From contig NZ_FOMK01000002.1 in NCBI RefSeq assembly GCF_900112615.1, positions 930,001 through 994,000 of the forward strand: a stretch of 64,000 nt of DNA. The letters run 5' to 3'. The DNA is from Chitinophaga sp. CF118. GTDB taxonomy: Bacteria > Bacteroidota > Bacteroidia > Chitinophagales > Chitinophagaceae. Numbering within the stretch: the stretch's first letter is position 1; every line of letters starts with the position of its first letter. Made by a program: the position numbers and the translations under genes. Of this stretch, positions 1-8,516 are shown one piece after another. Under the pieces are notes generated by a model, which searched no databases, was not told the DNA's origin, and saw only the letters and a list, made by a program, of their open reading frames with translations.

Positions 1-2
1 AA

Positions 3-338
3 TTCGAGCTTAAAAAACAAGAATCTGTTTCAAGAGACAAAGAATTAGATAGGGCACATGAAATTTCATTGCGCACGATGGATGTGCAAAAGGAACTCTT
101 ATTGAAAGCTCCTGAACACTCCTTTAAGCACAAATGTTTGTTTCTGACATTCATTCTTATAGTGCTTATGATAATTGCTTCTGTATTCATTTATTGCATT
201 TATAGTGGTAATAAAGAAGTTGCTATGCGAATAATTGAAACTATTGTAATAATTGTTGGAAGTGGGGGTGGTGGATATGCCATAGGGAAAGGAAAAAAGA
301 GTAACCCCAAAACAGAAACTGCTGAAGTAGTTGAGTAA
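3..338 (+). CDS. C-terminal part of a small membrane protein (cut by left edge)
   Basis: The reading frame is open from base 3, so the gene starts before the window. Only about 111 residues are visible. The first 40 are charged and helical-looking (Lys, Glu, Asp rich, perhaps a coiled coil). A strongly hydrophobic membrane segment of about 24 residues (LFLTFILIVLMIIASVFIYC) follows. A second, weaker hydrophobic stretch with a glycine-rich run (IIVGSGGGGYAIGKGKK) lies before a short charged tail. The TTG at 69 is a possible start but nothing requires it. I do not recognise the family; the glycine-rich second segment resembles small phage or mobile-element membrane proteins, but that is only an impression. 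The gene is followed by a stem-loop. Confidence 0.6.
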   Translation, partial: FELKKQESVSRDKELDRAHEISLRTMDVQKELLLKAPEHSFKHKCLFLTFILIVLMIIASVFIYCIYSGNKEVAMRIIETIVIIVGSGGGGYAIGKGKKSNPKTETAEVVE

Positions 339-351
339 AATAACTATTAAA

Positions 352-373
352 CCTGGCTAATTGATTAGCCAGG
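352..373 (+). terminator. Stem-loop after the left-edge gene
   Basis: A 9- to 10-bp perfect inverted repeat (CCTGGCTAA / TTAGCCAGG) starts 13 bases after the stop codon. No U-tract follows, so it may be an RNA-stabilising or inefficient terminator. Confidence 0.45.
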
Positions 374-545
374 GACTGTAAAAAGGAAACCCAGCCTTCA
401 GAAGGAGATATTTCATTTATTAACTTCTTATTAACCCTAATAACTCAGCGTAAACTGTACATTCATAACATTCTCAACCCCATAATTCACGTTAGCAAAC
501 TCTGTAGTAAATAACCATTATATAATTGTACAATTAACCTCAATC

Positions 546-1922
546 ATGAAAAAGAATTATTTATTTCTCGCTCTGATTATAATTTCAGTTGCACTCTCCT
601 GCAGTAAAAAGTCAAATGATGATCCTAAATCTGAAACAGGATATACCGTTATGTCTAATGGTAGAGATCCGCTGATAGTAGCCTATTCTAAAGGAGCAGA
701 CTCCATAGATTTTTTTGGTAACAGGGATGCAAACGGCGTACCGCTAATTATTAATACGATTGTAGTCCGGACTAATAATGATACTACAAAGGTCCTGATA
801 GATGATCTTGGAAGACCCACAAATATCTTTGCATCTAATGGGATTCAGTTTCAGTTTAACTGGTTGGAAGAACAAATAGCTGCTGTTACAGTTATTTCCA
901 AAGACGGTCAGCAGCAGATTAATACTGTAGCTGATTTTAGTAAGGCCCCGTCTGGAAGACTTCCCGTTAACACCAAAAACAGAAGAGCAGGTAAGCGATC
1001 TTCTATTCAATTCATCCCACATAATAACAGATTAGGTAATAGTACTGCAGGAGCTAAAGATGCCAGTGATGTACAGGTTAATCTGTCGGCCTGTGGATTA
1101 CCCACTGATGGTAACGTTACAGTTTACCTGAAAAGTAAATCAGGCAATAACCTGGGTTATTTTCCAGCTTATTCTACCGAGAAAGGCAAGTATATAGCAC
1201 AGGTGCCCACTAATAAAGCCCCTTCGTTCAATCCTGCTGAAGCATGTGAAAAGATCGCTGGCGTAATGGGAAAAGCTTGTTATGTAACCAAAGTTCCAGG
1301 GTTGCCATTACAATTATGCGCATATTTAACAATAGCTGTAGCGCTAACAGAAGTCGGTGCCCCCTTTGCACCAGCAGTGTTTGAAGCTTGCGCCAGTGCT
1401 ACAACAGCACTTGCGCTTTATTGCAGTACTCTGGGTGCAGGGCCTGCACCCGGCGCGCCTTCAATAGCTACTGTACTTTGTGAGTCATCTTTTCTCAACA
1501 GAGAGTTTAAGGAAGAGATTTATCTCTATGCAGGGGTTACGGCATTACCTTCAGATGTTTATAGCCCTTGGCAGCTGGTTGCCGGAGAAGGACCATTTCC
1601 GATCCTGAGCCTTGGCCTTAGTAGTACTACCACCATCAGAAGCCTGACACTGTCTCCAGCTTCTCCAGCAACAGGAGAAGCATACGTTGCCAAGGCAGAT
1701 ATTTACTGCTTAAAAACAGGAGCCACCGTAACTTTAAGTATTATTGGTACGGATGAATATACTGATAGTGAAACTACTACCATAACAGACGCTCAAAAGG
1801 ATGGAATTTTCACCTTAAATGTACCAGGTGCTGAGACGGGTATACAAGATGAAGTAACACTGACTATTACACAACCGGATGGTTCTACACTAACAAGAAC
1901 TGCAAATCTGGTATTCAATTAA
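546..1922 (+). CDS. Putative surface lipoprotein of unknown function
   Basis: The protein has 458 residues and starts with a lipoprotein signal peptide. The lipobox ALSC places the acylated Cys at residue 19, followed by a Ser/Lys/Asp linker (SKKSNDDPKS). Residues 30-130 look like beta strands with YD/RHS-like turns. Residues 170-330 contain about seven cysteines spread over hydrophobic Ala-rich helices, an unusual composition for a periplasmic lipoprotein and suggestive of disulfides. The last 110 residues (from about LTLSPASPATGEAY) are Thr/Ser-rich and look like an Ig-type beta sandwich. I do not recognise the family. It stands alone between a stem-loop upstream and a strong stem-loop downstream, so it is probably monocistronic. 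An outer-membrane location is inferred from the lipobox only. Confidence 0.8.
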   Translation: MKKNYLFLALIIISVALSCSKKSNDDPKSETGYTVMSNGRDPLIVAYSKGADSIDFFGNRDANGVPLIINTIVVRTNNDTTKVLIDDLGRPTNIFASNGIQFQFNWLEEQIAAVTVISKDGQQQINTVADFSKAPSGRLPVNTKNRRAGKRSSIQFIPHNNRLGNSTAGAKDASDVQVNLSACGLPTDGNVTVYLKSKSGNNLGYFPAYSTEKGKYIAQVPTNKAPSFNPAEACEKIAGVMGKACYVTKVPGLPLQLCAYLTIAVALTEVGAPFAPAVFEACASATTALALYCSTLGAGPAPGAPSIATVLCESSFLNREFKEEIYLYAGVTALPSDVYSPWQLVAGEGPFPILSLGLSSTTTIRSLTLSPASPATGEAYVAKADIYCLKTGATVTLSIIGTDEYTDSETTTITDAQKDGIFTLNVPGAETGIQDEVTLTITQPDGSTLTRTANLVFN

Positions 1923-1928
1923 TACTTT

Positions 1929-1961
1929 CAGGAGGCACCGATTAATCACCGGTGCCTCCTG
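1929..1961 (+). terminator. Stem-loop terminator
   Basis: Perfect 12-bp stem (CAGGAGGCACCG / CGGTGCCTCCTG) with a 9-base loop, beginning 7 bases after the stop of the lipoprotein gene. The stem is GC-rich but lacks a clear U-run. Confidence 0.6.
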
Positions 1962-2115
1962 ATAATCAATGCCATTGGGCCCAGGTCATTTAAACGATTG
2001 CCACCCCTTCATTTACCTATTTGATATAACCTGATTTTATCTTCATGAATTACATTGTTTCCGCAATTTGCATTCAGTAAAAAGTTAGAAAACTGCTAAA
2101 GAATGCTCCTTCCTA

Positions 2116-2145
2116 TTTGAATGTAACCCCTTATCTATACCTTCA
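2116..2145 (+). promoter_or_regulatory. Candidate Bacteroidota promoter for the DUF922 gene
   Basis: TTTG at 2116-2119 is separated by 18 bases from TACCTTCA at 2138-2145 (consensus TAnnTTTG, two mismatches). A transcript starting about 4 bases later would begin near 2149, inside the longest possible ORF. This favours the ATG at 2163 over the one at 2145. Confidence 0.35.
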
Positions 2146-2162
2146 TGTTACAATCATCTGTC

Positions 2163-2996
2163 ATGAAACTATTTCTTTATACGTTCTCAACCATATGTCT
2201 TTTCTCCTGTTCTCCCAGAATTCATACCGAAATCATGGGTGATAGACCTCCCCTGCCGGACAGTGCTTTGGTTGTAGTGCTCGATGAGAGAGATCGTTTT
2301 TATCGTAACGATGAAATAGGTACTATCAATTCATTTGACAACGTTCTTTCCACACATTGCACCTACGATGAAGTGATTGCCAAACTCAAGTGGATGGCAA
2401 GGTCACATGGAGCCAATCTGATTAAAATTACAATGTATAAAGAAGCGGATTACAAAAGTACCTGTGACAGGATTACTGCGAAGATATATAAGGTTGATAA
2501 TGTAAAACTATACGAAAAAAAATTTGGGTGGAGCAGTGACCGTAAACTTGCATGGGAAGATTATAAGGGAAACCCTGCGGCAATTCATGAATCAAACGTA
2601 GCCGCTACAACTAATTGCCGGTTTGGTATCCGGGCAAATCCTTTATTTACATCAGGCAGGGCCAAAGTGTTTGTAACAAACGAATTTATTTGTCATCAGA
2701 GCAGTGTAAGACCGGAACAGAAAAAACCATCACTGTTAGAACATGAACAACTGCATTTTGATTTATGCGAAGTGTATGCAAGGAAGTTGCGGAAAGAACT
2801 GACCGATGCTCATCTTACTCCACTCAATGTAGATACAGTTTCAAAAGATGCTTTTTTAAAGATGTATAAATTATATAGAGAGAGACAGGACTTATATGAT
2901 ATAGAAACTAATCATGGGCTGGACCTGCAGGCACAGAAGCAATGGGAACATAAAATTGGGGAAGAGCTGGAAGAACTATCTGCATATACAAATTAA
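2163..2996 (+). CDS. DUF922-type putative metalloprotease, lipoprotein
   Basis: From the ATG at 2163 the product has 277 residues. That start gives a clean lipoprotein signal (MKLFLYTFSTICLFSC); the ATG at 2145 would add six residues and the promoter argues against it. The N-terminal 120 residues form a small alpha/beta domain with two cysteines (STHC, YKSTC) that I cannot name. The C-terminal half carries the hallmark LLEHEQLHFD, an HExxH-type zinc motif with His at about 194 and 198, followed by a helix CEVYARKLRKEL. This matches DUF922, a family predicted to be zinc proteases and often secreted in Bacteroidota; no substrate is known. The final 60 residues are helical. No operon partner is evident. 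Confidence 0.75.
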   Translation: MKLFLYTFSTICLFSCSPRIHTEIMGDRPPLPDSALVVVLDERDRFYRNDEIGTINSFDNVLSTHCTYDEVIAKLKWMARSHGANLIKITMYKEADYKSTCDRITAKIYKVDNVKLYEKKFGWSSDRKLAWEDYKGNPAAIHESNVAATTNCRFGIRANPLFTSGRAKVFVTNEFICHQSSVRPEQKKPSLLEHEQLHFDLCEVYARKLRKELTDAHLTPLNVDTVSKDAFLKMYKLYRERQDLYDIETNHGLDLQAQKQWEHKIGEELEELSAYTN

Positions 2997-3131
2997 ATAT
3001 AACAAGCCGTCTTCTCCAATCCATCTTCGAAAAGAGATCCCTTCTTTCGAACCATATTATGCCTATCCTACTATCAGATTTCACAGTGCAAATACGTACC
3101 TTTCCTGAACTATTTCATCAATACCCCACAC

Positions 3132-3554
3132 ATGAAATTATGTCTTACCTTAATGATGATGTTTGCCTTTAGCATAACAGAAGCTCAGGAAATATCATTA
3201 TTCAATACGAATGGGAAAGCTGTTGCCTATATCGACACAGTCGATAAGGATCTCACAATTTATCTTTGGAGTGGCAAGCCTGTTGCTTTTATTTCCGGAG
3301 AAGATGTTTACGGTTTTAATGGAAAACACCTGGGCTGGTATGCAAAGGGCATCGTAAGAGATCATAAAGGAGACCAGGTGGGTGTAACAAAAAAGGCAAC
3401 AAACATGTATACCGAGTACGAACCATACAAAAGCTCTAAACAATACAAACCTTATAAAGGGCACAAGGAATACGCTCCATACAAACCGTACTGGTCAACT
3501 TCATGGTCCGACACTGATTTGAAAATATTCTTACTCCAGGGCACTAATGATTAA
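3132..3554 (+). CDS. Secreted 4-fold beta flower domain protein
   Basis: The protein has 140 residues with a signal peptide (cleavage probably after TEAQ, residue 19). Residues 20-95 contain successive blade-like motifs: LFNTNGKAVAYI, IYLWSGKPVAFI, VYGFNGKHLGWY, IVRDHKGDQVG. This alternation of a strand, a turn with G-K and another strand is what the 4-fold beta flower family shows. That family is common in Bacteroidota and has no established role. Residues 97-125 hold a short repeat of the form YxPYK (YEPYK, YKPYK, YAPYK, YWS), a Tyr/Pro/Lys-rich tail that could bind a surface polymer or peptidoglycan (inference). It stands alone, and a weak -7-like box lies at 3097-3104. Confidence 0.7.
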   Translation: MKLCLTLMMMFAFSITEAQEISLFNTNGKAVAYIDTVDKDLTIYLWSGKPVAFISGEDVYGFNGKHLGWYAKGIVRDHKGDQVGVTKKATNMYTEYEPYKSSKQYKPYKGHKEYAPYKPYWSTSWSDTDLKIFLLQGTND

Positions 3555-3654
3555 ATGATGCATTTCAGTAGATTCCCCCTTTTAATTCTTTATAAATCAT
3601 ATTAATAAACATATTTATTAATAGTTTATATTAGTGCTGTCTTTAAAAGATCAA

Positions 3655-4335
3655 ATGAATTATATCAAATTTTCGGTGTCCTACAACGAAAACAGACTTT
3701 GTACAGAACTGGAGGGGGTTTTAAAGGAAAAATGGCCTTTACACTTTAATACACGGGATTTTAATGGCGACTGGCGAAGCATTTCTTTACGCTCTGCCAG
3801 CGGGGAAAGTAATGACATTTATGCCCATGCAAACGGGGCTTATAAAAACACGCCCGTTCTTGCCAGAATGCCCTATGTAAAAGAAATCCTGGATGCATGG
3901 AATTGTGAAAAGGAAGCCATACGCCTGTTGTCATTAGCTCCGGGAAGCGTCATTAAACCCCATAAGGACCCGGGATGCGCCTATCGTGATGGAACATTCA
4001 GAATCCATATTCCTATTATAACCAATCCCGGTGTCTATTTTACAATTGCAGATGAAAAGCTGCAATTGCTGGCCGGTGAATGCTGGTATATGGATTTTAG
4101 TGCAATGCACAGCATCGTTAATCTCGGGAATACTTCAAGAGTACATCTGATTATGGATGGTATACGGAACAGCTGGACTGATCGCTTATTTGCAGCACAT
4201 GGTTACAACCTTTCTGAGAAAAGCACTACAGAAAGTTATGATGCCGCTACAAAAGCCAGAATGATAGAAGAATTGGAGAAAATGAACACAGAGGCCGCAA
4301 GAAATTTAATTGCCGGTCTAAAAGGAGAGAAATAA
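3655..4335 (+). CDS. Aspartyl/asparaginyl beta-hydroxylase family dioxygenase
   Basis: This is a predicted Fe(II)/2-oxoglutarate dioxygenase of 226 residues. A GTG at 3634 would extend the frame by seven residues, but ATG 3655 gives MNYIKFSVSY and a normal family start. Metal-binding residues are visible: His103-x-Asp105 in PHKDPG and His152 in MHSIVN, with Arg162 ten residues further to bind 2-oxoglutarate. FRIHIPI (Arg116) follows the first motif as in the family. Members hydroxylate Asp, Asn or Pro in peptides and proteins or small-molecule substrates. It is the first gene of a tight three-gene cassette: its stop shares a base with the sulfotransferase start, so the two are translationally coupled. 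The natural substrate is unknown. Confidence 0.85.
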   Translation: MNYIKFSVSYNENRLCTELEGVLKEKWPLHFNTRDFNGDWRSISLRSASGESNDIYAHANGAYKNTPVLARMPYVKEILDAWNCEKEAIRLLSLAPGSVIKPHKDPGCAYRDGTFRIHIPIITNPGVYFTIADEKLQLLAGECWYMDFSAMHSIVNLGNTSRVHLIMDGIRNSWTDRLFAAHGYNLSEKSTTESYDAATKARMIEELEKMNTEAARNLIAGLKGEK

Positions 4336-5288
4336 TGCAACGAGCTTTAATAGCAAACTGGATCCCCTACCGGCTTACCTATGCTGGCCAGGATGAATGG
4401 ATAGTGAAATGGCTGGATTTGGGTAGTAACCGGATGATCAAACCTTTTTTTGATGAAACTATACAAATCTGCAGAATCAAACAAAGAGAAAGATCTTCAT
4501 TAGAAAGTTTGTGCAACATAGATTTCATGCTTGATGCCTGCAAAGATTTAATCTCGCTGGAACCTGCATCATTTATCTTTCATGTATCCCGCTGCGGCTC
4601 CACCCTTATATCACAGGCCTTCTCTTCCCCTGAAGAGAATATAGTTATTGCAGAAGCTCCATTGCTGGATGAAATTTTAAGAGCCGCTGAAAAGCAACCG
4701 GAAATCGGCGCCAGCCGGGAAACCTGGTTCAAAGCGGCAGTAAAGGCTATGGGACAAAAGCGCAATTTCAGGGAAACCGACTACCTTATAAAATTAGACA
4801 GCTGGCATATACATTTCTATGACCTTTTACGTGAATGGTATCCGCAAACACCTTTTTTCTTTTTATACCGCAGACCAGATGAAGTAATTGCTTCGCACGA
4901 TAAACGAAGAGGTATTCATGCTGTACCCGGCATGATCCCTCCTGCTCTACTCAAAACAAATGAACCCGCCCATTTTGGAGCCGATTTCAACCGATATACA
5001 GCACAGGTTTTGGAACAGTATTATTCAAAAATGCAGGATATCTGCCGGTTAAATCATCCTAACAATTTCTTCTTTGATTATGCTGATGGGTCGAATAAAA
5101 TGATGGAGGCTTTTAGTCAATTTACAGGCATTTCAATAAAAGATTCAGATCAGATGAATCTCCGTTTAAAATACCACAGTAAGTCATCACAGGAGGTTTT
5201 CAAACCAGATGCTCTTTTGAACAATGAAAAATTCTTCTTTGAAGATTGTCATAAGGCTTACGAAGAATTAAGATCTCTAACTTCCTGA
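4335..5288 (+). CDS. Sulfotransferase family protein
   Basis: The protein has 317 residues. The 5'-phosphosulfate-binding loop is visible as SRCGSTLIS at residues 85-93 after a beta strand (FIFHV). The 3'-phosphate motif is FFFLYRRPDEVIASHDK at about 174-190, with Arg179/180 and Ser187. These mark a PAPS-dependent sulfotransferase. The N-terminal 75 residues are not part of the core fold and may define the acceptor. The ATG overlaps the preceding stop by one base (TAATG) with GGAGA just upstream, and an APS kinase follows. Together the two can make and use PAPS. The acceptor could be the hydroxylated product of the upstream dioxygenase, which is inference only. Confidence 0.8.
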   Translation: MQRALIANWIPYRLTYAGQDEWIVKWLDLGSNRMIKPFFDETIQICRIKQRERSSLESLCNIDFMLDACKDLISLEPASFIFHVSRCGSTLISQAFSSPEENIVIAEAPLLDEILRAAEKQPEIGASRETWFKAAVKAMGQKRNFRETDYLIKLDSWHIHFYDLLREWYPQTPFFFLYRRPDEVIASHDKRRGIHAVPGMIPPALLKTNEPAHFGADFNRYTAQVLEQYYSKMQDICRLNHPNNFFFDYADGSNKMMEAFSQFTGISIKDSDQMNLRLKYHSKSSQEVFKPDALLNNEKFFFEDCHKAYEELRSLTS

Positions 5289-5357
5289 AGAGATCAGGCT
5301 TCATCCATCATTTTGTTAACAGGGACAAAACATTTATTATCGTTTCTTAAAATTACA

Positions 5358-5876
5358 ATGGGTCAAATAATTCAGTTTACTGGTTTATCCGGAACGGGCA
5401 AAACCACGCTGTCCAATGCTTTGCTTGAATGGGGAAATCATCTCAATCTAAAAATCAAATTAATAGACGGAGATGTTTACCGTCAAACCCTTTGTAAAGA
5501 TCTTGGGTTTAGTAAAACAGACCGTCTGGAAAACATTGCCCGCTTGGGGGCTTATGCCTGGTCAATCGCAGAAGCCTATGATTTTATATGCATAGCAGCA
5601 ATCAACCCTTATGAAGAAGCCAGAAACAACCTTAAACTGCAATACGGAGCCTCATTAATCTGGCTGAAATGTGACCTGGAAGCATTGATAGGAAGAGATC
5701 CTAAAGGGCTTTACAGGAAAGCCCTGCTCCCTGATACACACCCGGACAAGATTCGTAATCTGACCGGGCTGAATGATACCTTTGAAGAACCTGTAAATGC
5801 AGACCTTACAATAGATACAGGTAAATTAAACCCTGATGAAGCACTTGCTCAAATTGTAAATTTCCTGATCATATAA
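5358..5876 (+). CDS. Adenylylsulfate (APS) kinase-like protein
   Basis: The product has 172 residues from ATG 5358; a TTG at 5313 is the upstream alternative but the fold begins at MGQIIQFTG. Walker A is GLSGTGKTT (9-17). The family signature appears as LIDGDVYR followed by LGFSKTDRLENIARLG, the APS-kinase substrate segment (consensus GFSxxDRxENIRR). It would phosphorylate APS to PAPS in the cytoplasm. No ATP sulfurylase (cysN/cysD or sat) is visible in the window. The start lies 70 bases after the sulfotransferase stop and a strong terminator follows at once, so the cassette ends here. An alternative is a related small-molecule kinase, but the DGD and FSxxDR motifs make APS kinase most likely. 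Confidence 0.8.
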   Translation: MGQIIQFTGLSGTGKTTLSNALLEWGNHLNLKIKLIDGDVYRQTLCKDLGFSKTDRLENIARLGAYAWSIAEAYDFICIAAINPYEEARNNLKLQYGASLIWLKCDLEALIGRDPKGLYRKALLPDTHPDKIRNLTGLNDTFEEPVNADLTIDTGKLNPDEALAQIVNFLII

Positions 5877-5923
5877 CTTAGAACCAAATTGATGGTCAAT
5901 TTGGTTCTAAGTGCCTTTTTTTA
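5876..5923 (+). terminator. Strong rho-independent terminator
   Basis: A perfect 17-bp stem (5876-5892 with 5896-5912) closed by a 3-base loop is followed by GCC and a run of seven T. It starts at the last base of the APS kinase stop codon and separates the cassette from the convergent GH28 gene. Confidence 0.9.
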
Positions 5924-5930
5924 CATTGGG

Positions 5931-7460
5931 TTACTTTATCAATACTGCTCCCTTTTTATATGGTAACTGCATTCGTTCCAATGATTGATTCTTCACCTTA
6001 TTTAAAATAATGACAGGCTGAGAAGCAGCCTTTGCAACCTGAACATTGTCAAGTTTCAATCCATCAACATCGTCAAATATGCAGGCAGTACGAAACTCAG
6101 TACCTGTATAACTCAGCTTTACATTTTTCATTTTTATGCCATCAGCATGCCTTACATAAAATCCCCATGCAGGCAATTCGCCAAACATGGAAAATTCCGG
6201 GTAGTCAGCTATTTTCTCCGGGATGTTTTCCAGTGAATCAGGACTGAAATAAGCTACTTGTTTTTTAGCACCACCACCATAAATTATCTCAATATTCTCT
6301 AGTGTAATATCATTCGCATGATAACCTGGGATACCACTGATTGATGATGGGAAAATATTATGAGCAAATAATTCGCGCGGCCCCTCCATTTGGTAACCGG
6401 CATCTGGTTTACCGGCAGGTACCTGTACCTTAACGTTACCAATATAAATTTTGCTAAGCTGCCCGGGAGCTACTTTTGCCTGGCGCTTACCTAATCTTAT
6501 AAAGATGGCATTGCCGGTATTTTTTGCAGTTACACCTCTAATGTCTATATCTTCTATTATTCCGCCGTCTACTGTTTCAATCGCAACGGCAGACCTGAAG
6601 GTATTATACACATAAATGTTTTTGACGGTTATCTTTTTAAAACCTCCGAACGAAGCGGTTCCCATTTTAAACGCACTCGCACTGGAGCGTATCCTGCAAT
6701 TGGCAATGTAAATATTTTCACAAAGCCCCTTAGGATCGTACGATTTTAAACATATACCATCATCAGCCACATTGAAAAAGCTATTGGTCAGCTTCACATT
6801 TTTGCAATCAACCAGGTCAATACCATCATTATTTAAAAATGTATTGCTTTCTACCTTGATGCTATCAATAACCATATCTGTACAGCTCCGGTAATCCTGT
6901 ATCCAGCATAAGCCATTTTTTATGGATATATTTTTGATGATGATATTCCGGCAGTTCTTAAATTCGATCAGTTTAGGCCTGTTGTCTTCTTCGGGTCTCA
7001 TTTGTCCCCACTCATTATATTTTTGCCATTCGCTGTCTTTAAGAGTGCCATTCTTAAGCATCACATAAATATCCTTTAATAGCAGTGCTGCCTGCCCGTC
7101 GATAGTACCTGGACCAGTAATAGCTATATTTTGCTGCTCTTCAGCAATAATTAAGGCCGATGCTTTTTCAGGACCATAATCGATTCGTTTTGTAGTTGCC
7201 ATTAATATGGCGTTTGCAGCAAGATGCAGATCAACACCTGATTTTACCTTAATCACCCCGGTAACAAATTTCCCGGCAGGAACTAATACTTGTCCGCCAC
7301 CACTTGAAGCCGCTTTATCTATAGCATTTTGGATAGCAGAGGTGTTATTGGTTTTACCATCAGCTTTGGCGCCATAAGCTACTATGTTATATATTTTTTG
7401 CTGAGCTGCAAGCTTAAAAGTGACTACGGAAAGCATTACGAACAGAAATACCGGTTTCAT
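5931..7460 (-). CDS. Glycoside hydrolase family 28 (polygalacturonase-like), secreted
   Basis: The protein has 509 residues. A signal peptide (MKPVFLFVMLSVVTFKLAAQ) is followed by the typical pectin-helix opening YGAKADGKTNNTSAIQNAID. The right-handed beta helix carries the GH28 acids in NNDGIDLVD and VADDGICLKS. In place of the classical GHG box there is SASAFKMGT, and RLGK stands where RIK is expected. The carboxylate pair is therefore present but the His region is divergent, as in many Bacteroidota GH28 enzymes acting on decorated pectin rather than plain polygalacturonan. It is transcribed after the SDR gene with a 6-base gap. A PL9-type lyase lies just upstream on the other strand, which supports a pectin role. 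Confidence 0.85.
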   Translation of the reverse strand: MKPVFLFVMLSVVTFKLAAQQKIYNIVAYGAKADGKTNNTSAIQNAIDKAASSGGGQVLVPAGKFVTGVIKVKSGVDLHLAANAILMATTKRIDYGPEKASALIIAEEQQNIAITGPGTIDGQAALLLKDIYVMLKNGTLKDSEWQKYNEWGQMRPEEDNRPKLIEFKNCRNIIIKNISIKNGLCWIQDYRSCTDMVIDSIKVESNTFLNNDGIDLVDCKNVKLTNSFFNVADDGICLKSYDPKGLCENIYIANCRIRSSASAFKMGTASFGGFKKITVKNIYVYNTFRSAVAIETVDGGIIEDIDIRGVTAKNTGNAIFIRLGKRQAKVAPGQLSKIYIGNVKVQVPAGKPDAGYQMEGPRELFAHNIFPSSISGIPGYHANDITLENIEIIYGGGAKKQVAYFSPDSLENIPEKIADYPEFSMFGELPAWGFYVRHADGIKMKNVKLSYTGTEFRTACIFDDVDGLKLDNVQVAKAASQPVIILNKVKNQSLERMQLPYKKGAVLIK

Positions 7461-7466
7461 ATTATT

Positions 7467-8318
7467 TTATTTATTTAAATCGTCCAATTTAGTATTAATA
7501 GCATCCGATTCCCATTCAGTAAGATCTTTTAAAAGATTTTTGCTATGGTCCCTGATTGTATTTACCGCATCCTCGCCCAGTTGTAATCTTAATGGGGTAC
7601 TTTCTGCGGCCAGTGCCTTATCAATGACAACAGCGGCCTTAAAAGGATCGCCTACTTGTGCGTCATGCAATCCTCTGGCAAAATTCCTTGTGTTTCCAAC
7701 GGTATCCTGATAAGCTGTTATCTCCGGCATATACTTCATGGCCGAACCTGTTAATTCAGTTCTGAAATTACCTGGTTCTACAATAAGTACTTTAACTCCG
7801 AAGGGCGCTACTTCAGCAGCTAATGCCTCTGAAAGGCCCTCAAGTGCAAATTTTGAAGCAGAGTAGGCTCCAAATCCTGCAAATGATAGCTGTCCGCCTA
7901 AACTACTTATATTAACAATTGCTCCCGATTTCTGTTGTCTGAATATCGGAATTAAAGTCTGGGTTACACTTACTGCACCGAAAAAGTTTGTTTCCATTTG
8001 GGCGCGTAGCTCATTTTCAGGCGTTTCTTCCACGGCACCCACTATGCCATATCCGGCATTATTAATCAGAACATCAATCCGGCCAAAGCGGCTGACAGCT
8101 TTTTGAACTGCATTGGAAACTTCAGCACGATCATTTACATCCATTTTTAATGCTTCTACCTGATCCGGTGCAATAGCTTTTATTGTTTCCAGTTTATCCA
8201 AACGCCTTGCTGTAATTACTACATGGTAACCTTGCTGAATAGCATATTCTGCAAATGACTTTCCAAAGCCTGAGGATGCTCCGGTGATAAACCATACTTT
8301 TTTTACCTTGTTCTCCAT
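7467..8318 (-). CDS. Short-chain dehydrogenase/reductase (classical SDR)
   Basis: This is an NAD(P)-dependent oxidoreductase of 283 residues. It shows the dinucleotide-binding motif TGASSGFG (12-19), NNAG at 86-89 and the catalytic set Ser139, Tyr152, Lys156 (ISS then YSASK). An Arg pair in the second strand (ARRLDKL) suggests NADPH preference. After the core the C-terminus is longer than minimal SDRs by about 40 residues. It is cotranscribed with the GH28 gene, whose ATG lies 6 bases downstream. The pairing could reflect oxidation or reduction of a sugar or aldehyde released from pectin, but SDR substrate cannot be read from sequence. The upstream leader is A-rich with no Shine-Dalgarno. Confidence 0.85.
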   Translation of the reverse strand: MENKVKKVWFITGASSGFGKSFAEYAIQQGYHVVITARRLDKLETIKAIAPDQVEALKMDVNDRAEVSNAVQKAVSRFGRIDVLINNAGYGIVGAVEETPENELRAQMETNFFGAVSVTQTLIPIFRQQKSGAIVNISSLGGQLSFAGFGAYSASKFALEGLSEALAAEVAPFGVKVLIVEPGNFRTELTGSAMKYMPEITAYQDTVGNTRNFARGLHDAQVGDPFKAAVVIDKALAAESTPLRLQLGEDAVNTIRDHSKNLLKDLTEWESDAINTKLDDLNK

Positions 8319-8516
8319 GGTTATATTTTTTTGTTAAACAACGTACGAAAGATACTAATCTGAATTAAAATTTCAGAAATAACTTATATAAATTGACAAG
8401 GATATTGTATTATTGTAGAGCTATCATACAGCCACCAACGCTGGTAGCAGAAAAGAATGGAAATAAATCCCCTGACCCATTCTGAAAAATAACTCAGTAT
8501 ATAATGACCATCGAAT

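Noticed and set aside
744..1022. Antisense frame in the lipoprotein gene
   Set aside because: Shadow of a real gene; no motif and no promoter.
2914..3108. 64-codon plus-strand frame after the DUF922 gene
   Set aside because: It mostly overlaps the DUF922 coding end in another frame and its own part is low in structure; no signal or motif.
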